This document shows positions 56,891 to 64,000 of a stretch of 64,000 nucleotides of DNA, in pieces. The notes under the pieces were generated by a model that saw only the letters and a program-made list of their open reading frames with translations, had not been told where the DNA came from and did not search any database. Position numbers and translations under genes: made by a program. Source of the DNA: Onthophagus taurus (taxonomy: Eukaryota > Arthropoda > Insecta > Coleoptera > Scarabaeidae); contig NC_091970.1 in the NCBI RefSeq assembly GCF_036711975.1, positions 4,719,501-4,783,500 on the forward strand. Reading direction: 5' to 3'. The stretch's first letter is position 1; the number at the start of each line of letters is the position of its first letter.

Positions 56891-59544
56891 ACACCCCATT
56901 TTTTATTTTAATACTCTTAATATTTTTAAATATTAAATAAATATAAAAAAATCTTATCTTAATCAATTGTTTTAATTAAAAAATGTCAAGTGCCATCTAT
57001 TATCGAAGAAGTCAATTTTTATTAGAGAAAAGATTTCTTTCCTGTCTTTACTATTAGTTGGGCCACTGAATAGTAGATGTCGCTAATTAACCAGTCAAAA
57101 ATTTTACCTGCTCATACTTTGAGAAATACCTCCTCGATCATCACGACATCAAGGAGCACATCAAATCAAGGAGGTAATTTAAAATAGGACAAATTTGGCA
57201 AGAGACATGGATATGAAATTTGTGTTTATAATTTTTTCAAGCTATTATGTTTTTAATTAATAATAATTTGAGTTCATTTAAATGTAAACTTATCTGTTTA
57301 TTAGATGGAAGAAATAAAATTTTTTTTACAACAATTTTTATTATTGTATTATATCTCCTAACACAAAAATAATAATAATCTGGCGACATCCGTCATTCGA
57401 TACCAGAACTAACGGTTCAAATCGAAAACTCTTGCAAATTTCCAATTAATTCCGCCATTGGGCAACAGATGTCGCCCAACATTCAAATTATTTTCTTTAT
57501 TATTATTCCAACAGTAATATTTATTATATTACTTTATTAACTTCAAAGTGGTTGTAACTAATCCTAATAAAAATTTAAAAAAAATTCTTTTCAAAGGTAA
57601 TGGAAATTTATTTATTTAAACAAAACTAACCGAGAAACTAAGAATGTAAGGTAAACTGTAAGGTAAAATTCTTCGACGAAATTTACGGAAAATGACATAA
57701 ATTAATTGCATAGTAAATATTTCAAATAAAAGTTTCTTTACAAAAACATTGCCATTTTAAAAAAAATTATTAATTCAAAAGATATTTTAATTAAAAAAAT
57801 TTAAAATGCAACAAATTATTTTTATGAGATAGGCAACCAGCACAAATTATAGTACAACTGCACGATAATAGATGGCGCCTTAAATATTATAATTAATTTT
57901 AATAATTAAAAGAAACCGGGTAAATAAATCAACAAAATTACTCATTACTTAATATTTAATAATGCAAACTGCGTATATGTCACATGGTGTTGTTTGTTCG
58001 TTCATAAAATCAAAAAGGGCTCACTAAATATCACTACGATTCACTTAAAACTTAAAAAATTTTAAATAAATTACCTTGTTATTATTTTTAATAAACTTAC
58101 AGTCGTTTTAAAAGTAGTTGTTAACAACAAAGAGAAGTGCAACGATTTTTTTGCGATTTATTCTTCCTTTTAATTTAAAACGTGGACTTATTTTAACTCG
58201 ATCATTCCTTATTTTGATAAAATGACAGTTTTATACTTTTTTTTTAATTCTATGCGCTACTGGCAGTATGACATTTGAATAATTACAATAATAAAGACAT
58301 CGATGAGATTTTTTTTTAAAACGCTGTCATCCCGTTTTTATAAGATACACATCGTCGAAATAACCCCAAATACGTTTATGATAATATGTTACATGTTTAT
58401 TAGTAAATAAATATAGTATTATTATTATTATTATCGTTATTTTCTAGGATGTGATTTTTTTTAAATTGTGTCATCGAATAATCATAAATTATTTAGTACC
58501 AACCTTAATTATTGTTGGCTAATTTCAGAGATGTCAAGGATTGACATCTCTTTTTTGACAGATAACCTAAACAAATTGATTTATGATTACCCGATTTGTT
58601 TATTTTGGAGCGTTCTTTGGATAAATTAAATTATTTAACGTTATCTTAACATCTATTGATTCCCCCAGTTTCTTTATTCTTATTCATAACTCAACCATTC
58701 TTTAAATATTTTTATTTTCTTAAAATCTTTATTATTCTTGACATTTTTTTTTTTTCGTTTTCTCTAATTATTTTTACCACAGATGTAATACCACAGCACA
58801 TGTTCTCATTCTAACACAGATCACAACATCATGATTTAACATACACCCAAAACTACTAACGGTAAGTACACACATCTTTCTCTTTCTCACTTTTTTTAAT
58901 TAATCGATTAATTGTTGTTGCGAAAAATTTAAAAATGTGTGATTAGAACGCTTAGAAGATTCTAGTTGTTTCTTTCTTGGGTTTGATTTATTTTTGTAGC
59001 GAAAATACGATGTTTTTTGTTAAATATAAGGAGATAAAAAGTTGGGTTGGTTTTTTCTTTTAAATCAATCTATAATAATATACTATAGATAAATATAATG
59101 ATTAAAATTAATTAAAAAAAATTAAACTAGGTGCTATCACTTCATCACTACGTTTACATAGTAAAAAAAATCTAAGGGATTTATTGTTAATTGTTCAAAA
59201 AATTAATTTGTTCTATTTTTTGAGCAAACAAAACCTTTTTTTTGGTCCTTTTTTTAATTTTTAAAAATCGAATAAAATAATTCATGATTCGAAAAAACTA
59301 AAACGTTTTCTCAAAAGTAATAAAATCGAATTAATCGATAAATTTGACGTTGTCAAGATTGATGAAACTCGTTTAACCACCACCACAACACAACAATAGG
59401 GACGTGGTCATCGATTGTTACGCTAAAAAACGTTCTTTTTACACATAAACTCGTAGTAATAGTTGTTGTTGTCGGATTTATGAAGACAATTGGCGGCCAT
59501 CGGTTGTAATTGTTGAGAAAACGACCCGAACGGCTTCAAAATCG
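56891..59544. other. Non-coding region with clustered GATGKCGC motifs
   Basis: No gene. The first kilobase holds several variants of the recurring motif: AGTGCCATCTA (56989), TAGATGTCGCTA (57074), GGCGACATC (57382), CAGATGTCGCCC (57466) and TAGATGGCGC (57869). A GGTAAGTA donor-like site at 58860 after a less AT-rich stretch (58780-58860) might be an untranslated exon of an unknown plus-strand transcript. Confidence 0.45.
57869..57878 (-). promoter_or_regulatory. AGCGCCATCTA-like motif, copy 9 (inverted)
   Basis: TAGATGGCGC followed by CTTA; matches ten of eleven positions. It lies at the right edge of the motif cluster. Confidence 0.4.
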
Positions 59545-61269
59545 TCAGTCCCAACCGTTCTCCTTAATCATATGGGCCAATTCTATTATAAACTTGCCTT
59601 CTTTGTATTTTTGACTCGATTCGAAAGCATGTTCCTTCAAATATTTCGTTTAACATAAATTTTATTTCAAAAATTTACTTACATATTTCCATCCGAGCGT
59701 CGTTTTACAACATTCACAGTAAATATCTGCAACAGCGTGAAGACCCGTCAATAGAACTCTTTCCTCTGCTGGACCACAACCTACATTCACCCTAAACAAA
59801 AATCAAAAGCTAAATCAAATTATTTTAAATTTAGCTTCGTTACAACACCCGGTGAATGTTCATTTCGCGTTACGGTTTAGAAACGTTTCGTAAGTTGTTG
59901 CGTTAAAGTGCAACAACGTGTAGTGTAAAACGGGGTTACGCCTCTGAAATTGCGTCGATGGAAAAAGGAGGAAAGGCGAAAAAGTTAGTTAAGCTAAAAA
60001 AATTAATGTTATTTGCTTTCTATACGTAAATGTGAAATGTATGAGCCGGTATGGTAACTATTCCGTTTAAGGTTGAGTTATCGATTTAGCAAATAGCTAT
60101 AGAAAAGTATGTATACGGAAATTATCTTCCCTCCCCCCCGACTGGTACTTACACAGAATTGAACAAATAAGCGCGACCTTGACTTCCTTGGAATGACTAA
60201 AACAAAGAAAAAAAATTTATTTTAATAATTATTTATTAATAATTACATTTTTATCGATATTGATGCCTTTTTTAACCTCAAAATGTGAAATGAAAAAATT
60301 AATACCAATTTAAATTTTTTTAACTCTAAACTTATTAAAAAAGTTGGTAATTTTTAGTTTTTTTTTCCTAATCTCAAAAATTATTTGTTTTTATAATAAA
60401 TATTTTTGATCCGTCACGTTAATAAGTTAAATATTAATTTAAATTTTAAAATAATAAATTGAGTACAACTAAAAAAATCATTCAAACGCAATTTTTCGAT
60501 TTAAAAATAAACTCACCATGATTATTCTCGAATTTTATTTATTGGAGGAAATCGTTGATTAATCAAAACGTTGGAAGCGAAACACATCGAGTGATTAAAA
60601 GGTTTAAACACTCTTTTTAATATAAATTATATAAACGTTTTTTTAAGTAACCTCAAAATGTTAAACGAAAAAACCAACTTAAATTTTAGTAATTAAACAT
60701 TTTTTAAAACGATTAATTAAAATAAATGAATTAATTAATCAAGTTTTAAGTAAGAAATTAAATTAATTAGTCGAATTATTTAGTTTAAAAATTAATTTAG
60801 TTACAAAAAAAGGTTGGTAATTTTTGGTTATTTTTTCTTAACCTCATAAATTATTTGTTTTTATAATAAAAATTGTGTTTTGATGTATTAATGTCAATTT
60901 AAACTTGGTTAGTTCTAGTGATAGTGCTAGTGTAAAACTAGAACTAACACAAGACCTAGAACTAGGAACATTCGGATTTAGCCGCACGTCTCTCAACACG
61001 GCCAAACCCGAGTGATAGTGTAAAACTAGAACTAACACTAGACTGAGAACTAGAATCATTCGGGTTTAACCGTCTTGGGAGCATTAGCCTGGTTTCTATG
61101 GAAATATATTTTTGTATATTGAATCTTAAGTGAAATTCACTGTATATCTATAATAAATATAAATTACCTTTGAAATTAACTCGTCGTGATTGGCCAAATG
61201 CGCTCGGCAGTGTATACACGAGTAAGTACGGTGGCATTGGGGTAAGTAGGCCTGAAATGTCTTTACCAT
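59545..61269 (-). CDS. Ypel: Conserved yippee-like protein (YPEL1-4 type)
   Basis: Minus-strand exons 61168-61269, 60153-60196, 59683-59791 and 59545-59634 join in phases 0, 2 and 0 to give 114 residues. The sequence is nearly identical to vertebrate YPEL1-4: [20 protein letters not shown], then [80 protein letters not shown] and [11 protein letters not shown]. The zinc signature C-x2-C-x52-C-x2-C is complete. Such proteins associate with the mitotic apparatus and the nucleus. Fly orthology is to the CG15309 type and not to Yippee itself (YPEL5 type). The start exon begins after an acceptor at 61313; an out-of-frame ATG at 61297 lies 28 nt before the main ATG. Intron 1 (60197-61167) is filled with repeats. 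Confidence 0.95.
60268..60380. repeat. About 190-bp interspersed repeat, short copy 2
   Basis: Starts AACCTCAAAATGT and ends AAGTTGGTAATTTTTAG, then CCTAATCTCAAAA, but lacks the middle ~80 bp present in the copies at 45920 and 60648. Confidence 0.5.
60648..60850. repeat. About 190-bp interspersed repeat, copy 3
   Basis: Full-length relative of the copy at 45920, with the shared middle blocks AATTAATCAAGTTTTAAGTA, AAATTAAATTAATTAGTCGA and TTAGTTACAAAAAAAGGTTG in the same order. Confidence 0.6.
60895..61142. repeat. Truncated copy B of the TAGTTCTAG element
   Basis: Right end reads CTTAAGTGAAATTCACTG followed by TA, the reverse complement of the left end of the element at 39163, with about 50 bp of further match through TTTCTATGGAAATATAT. 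The interior has the same TAGTTCTAG and TTTAGCCG modules. The opposite end is not found. It lies in intron 1 of the yippee-like gene, close to exon 1. Confidence 0.7.
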
Positions 61270-61312
61270 CCTGGTCTTGGACGCAGGAGTCGGCCATACG
61301 TGACTTTACCAC

Positions 61313-62977
61313 CTAAAACAAAAAGAAAATTCGAATTTAATTTTATTTCAAAAATAATTTCAACTCCCAAGATCCCAACAAACGATGTTGTGGTGGTCTT
61401 TGGGTCGTGGGGGCTTTATTTTTAGCGCAATTACGAGGTTATTGATTAGCTAACCGTTGTGTTAGGAAACTCTGAGATTATTTTTTTTATATACTCATAC
61501 ACGAGGAGTTGTTTTGCTACAACACGCGAAATTAATTTTTAATTAATTCGAGAGAAAAAAGATTAAGAATAAAAGAGTCGATGAGGAAACTTTTAAAAAG
61601 GTCATTGATCGATTCCGATTATTATTTCATGAAAAAGAATTTTTTTCAAACAAGTTTTTCTTGGCAGTTTTACCTCAAACATCCAAGAATTTAAAGTCTG
61701 TTTATTTATTTCGCAAATTTATTTTTAGAATTAAACGGAATGAGCGCGTTTTAAAACCTAATTCTAACAGCTTTTTATTAATAAATCTTTTAATTTACAT
61801 TTTCCGTTTAATGCAGGAAAATAAAAAAAATGGTAATGTCAAGGACTTAATTATTTTTAATTTTAAACCATTTCGAAAACGCGATCCATTTAATTCCGTT
61901 CGATCCAAAGGAAACTGACACACTGCTCCAGTTCTGTTTTTGAAATTGGGTTATTGTTTAGAATCGAAAATCTTATTCAATCTGCGATTATTGTTATGTT
62001 ATGATGATTATAATGGTGGTGATGATGATGATGATAAGGGGAGGGAAATGTTAGGACCGTGACCTGTAGCACCGTCGCCTATACAAAAGTGTCGTCGTTG
62101 TGACAAACAAAACCCGACACACAATCGATATTTCAATATCGTTTCGTGAACGGGGGCTTGCACCGCGAGGGCTAACTTAAAAGCTGCAACTTGGAAAACG
62201 CGACCGACTCGTAAATAAAATAATGGGAACGAGCTTCGCTTTATAAGGTGATAAATCGATTATCAATATGTGAATATAAAAAATTAATTAAAAAAAATTA
62301 AATTTCAATTTCAAAATTAGCGCCATCTCTTGACGCCAATTAATATTAAAAAACGTCAATTTAATTTTTATTCGTAACATTAAGGATTTAAAGTTGAATT
62401 TCGCACAATCAGGTAAAATGTTGAGCAAGGTCAGTTTTGAAACAAGGTCAATGACCTCTACGTAAACAATGTTGTGTAAGGTTATGCCACATAGGATTTG
62501 AAAGGTCGATTATGTTTATACCCAAAACATCATAACTCTATGTTATTTGAAGTACCGAAGTCGATATAAATAAAATCTTGATAACCAAGTATACGTAGAT
62601 GAAGTTAACATCATTGGCAGATCAATGTAGGTGTTCAAACCGAAATCTTCCAAACCGTTAGATTCAAAGAAAAAGGAGTGGCGAAAGACCGAGTCGGTTG
62701 GAGGCGAAACATCAAGGAGGCCAAGACTTGATTTGGGCTGTAAGGTTTGACAAAAAATTGAATTTTTGTGTTTGCAGTAACATATTTTGGGTCTAAAATA
62801 AGTACATCTTTCTGTTATACCGTAATTTCCGTCATGTGTACAGCAGCAACAATCTCAGCAATTTTTAACTTCTTTTGTAACACATCCTTAAGCTATTAAT
62901 TAAGTGATATAGTCTTCAAAATACAGCAGAAAAAATGAGCTCTGTGCATGCCCATACTATCCAGACTTAACCTCACT
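61313..62977. other. Upstream region of the yippee-like gene
   Basis: No coding exon supported. The interval 62040-62240 is less AT-rich, follows a short GAT-repeat tract (about 62014-62036), and may hold the minus-strand promoter and leader. One AGCGCCATCT motif lies at 62319. An 85-codon plus-strand frame at 61661-61918 shows no domain. Confidence 0.5.
62319..62328 (+). promoter_or_regulatory. AGCGCCATCT motif, copy 10
   Basis: Ten-base match ending CTTG in place of A. It lies about 1 kb upstream of the yippee-like gene's start codon. Confidence 0.4.
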
Positions 62978-62990
62978 AAGACTAATAGTT

Positions 62991-63363
62991 ACCAACAGAG
63001 CCCGGACAGTTTAGGAAAAGTGCGCCCCTCTACACGAATCCATGACAACGACGTAAGTACGTTGTTGTCGCTTTTGACACCTTTTAAGTTACTCTTCAAA
63101 ATTGAATTTCGAAGAGTGATGAGCGTACCTTAGCGAAGAACTTGCAGTGCAACATTAATTAATGAATTAATAAAAATAATATAAAAATACGCACTGAATT
63201 ATTCATTTTTGGTTTTATTAAATTTATAATTAATAAATTAATTATAATTTATTTCGTGACATAAGGTATGACATATCCGACAGCTTCGCACGCTTCGATT
63301 GAATATTGACACTGGAGTGGGAGGCGTTTTAGGATAATTTTCCTAAACTGTCCGGGCTCTGGT
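62991..63363. repeat. Foldback (inverted repeat)
   Basis: CAGAGCCCGGACAGTTTAGG plus AAAA at 62995-63018 is the reverse complement of the segment 63338-63360, with ~320 nt between. The arms also share weaker flanking similarity (GCGCAC/GGCG). This could be the ends of a small inverted-repeat element; no target-site duplication was confirmed. Confidence 0.55.
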
Positions 63364-63540
63364 TATCAACCTCCAAGTCACATTTTCTGTCAAACTAGAA
63401 CTGGTGTGAAGTTATCCATAAATCCCAGCAATAAACTTAAAACATTAATAATTCCGTAACCAATACGATTTGGGTAACCAAATTTCACACACAGGTCACT
63501 CTTACCCTCAAGAACAGCTAACCACCCCCATTTGGTAAAA

Positions 63541-64000
63541 AAAAAATTTTTCAACCCTCACCCCCGAAAAAGGGATGTTTTCGCCCTGATGGGCACCTTC
63601 GAATTAAACGAAATTCTACCACATAATAGAACACACTTCTAAGTATTTTTATCAATTTTCAAAACACCGTAAGCCCTAACGGTTTTCGAGAAAAAAAATC
63701 AGTATTATAAACCACGGATGGGACTTTAGGGGTGAATTTGACCCCGTTGGGCACCTTCAAAATTGATGAAATTTTAGGATGATTTAGAGGATGCCTTTAG
63801 CAATTGAAATCAACCATCCAAACACCGTAAGGTATAACGGTTTCCGAGAAAAAAAATGTGTTATTAGACACTATAGGTACACAGCGCGGCGCGGACTTTG
63901 GGGGTGAATTTGACCCCGTTGGGCACCTCCAAAATTGACGAAATTTTAGGATGATTTAGAGGATGCCTTTAGCGATTGAAATCAACCATCCAAACACCGT
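63541..64000. repeat. Tandem repeat array, unit about 160-172 bp, runs off the window
   Basis: Three successive units share GGGCACC (63591, 63749, 63921), AACACCGTAAG, CTAACGGTTTTCGAG-type blocks and GGGGTGAATTTGACCCCGTT in the last two. The last two units are much more alike than the first, which suggests array growth towards the right. Unit size and layout fit a satellite or a transposon subterminal array. Confidence 0.8.

Noticed and set aside
61661-61918. 85-codon plus-strand frame upstream of the yippee-like gene
   Set aside because: Phe/Lys/Asn-rich AT-biased translation without domain or good start context.
1-64000. tRNA, rRNA, CRISPR or operon-like structures
   Set aside because: No tRNA B-box with a matching cloverleaf, rRNA-like block or spaced direct repeat array was found by eye; the tandem array at the right end has units far too long and uneven for CRISPR.
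1-64000. Retroviral, LTR or other virus-like remains
   Set aside because: No reverse transcriptase, integrase, capsid or envelope motif was noticed in the translated frames, and no long direct terminal repeats were seen.

Overview
The window is AT-rich nuclear DNA from an animal, almost certainly an insect. The genes are insect-like: lethal(2) giant larvae, an insect-type globin, yippee-like genes, Gemin7 and a SUN protein. Introns are mostly 45-300 nt with GT..AG borders, and there is a Tc1/mariner transposon. I favour a beetle, but that is a guess from overall protein flavour. No bacterial, plasmid, CRISPR or virus-derived sequence was recognised. Exon models were built by joining open frames across GT..AG introns with matching phase; every junction listed keeps the frame.

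Layout. 0.6-1.7 kb: single-exon mitochondrial enoyl reductase Mecr. 2.7-4.9 kb: a four-exon gene of unknown function. 5.0-9.9 kb: repeat-rich non-coding DNA and the probable 5' region of a RhoGAP gene. 9.9-17.2 kb: an ARHGAP20-like PH/RA/RhoGAP gene with two alternative first coding exons. 18.2-20.5 kb: a tight cluster of small housekeeping genes (TMEM186, TPRKB, COX17, GEMIN7). 21.0-25.5 kb: a two-zinc-finger, RS-rich nuclear protein. 26.0-27.0 kb: a single-pass membrane protein with a death-domain-like ectodomain. 27.1-27.8 kb (minus): a globin with an N-myristoylation motif. 31.3-40.2 kb: l(2)gl, carrying an apparently intact Tc1-type transposon in its first coding intron and a 0.9-kb inverted-repeat element in its last. 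41.4-47.6 kb: a very large ZC2HC1-type zinc-finger protein. 48.4-51.1 kb: LRGUK. 51.5-52.0 kb: a divergent yippee-like gene. 52.6-55.7 kb: a SUN-domain nuclear envelope protein with an alternative terminal exon. 56.2-56.6 kb: an inverted fragment of the LRGUK 3' end abutting a MITE. 59.5-61.3 kb (minus): a conserved yippee-like gene. 61.3-64.0 kb: non-coding DNA ending in a foldback and a tandem array that runs off the window.

Functionally these are mostly independent housekeeping genes: mitochondrial lipid synthesis and respiratory assembly, tRNA modification, snRNP assembly, cell polarity and nuclear anchoring. The less ordinary signals are non-coding or architectural. An AGCGCC(A/C)TCTA motif resembling the CTCF core recurs at least nine times, mostly between genes. 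A TGACGTCA-bearing promoter-like block is found twice before l(2)gl and once before the SUN gene. Several short repeat families are shared between distant introns. A possible intronic pseudoknot lies in the ZC2HC1-like gene. The membrane protein appears to place a death-domain-like fold outside the cell.
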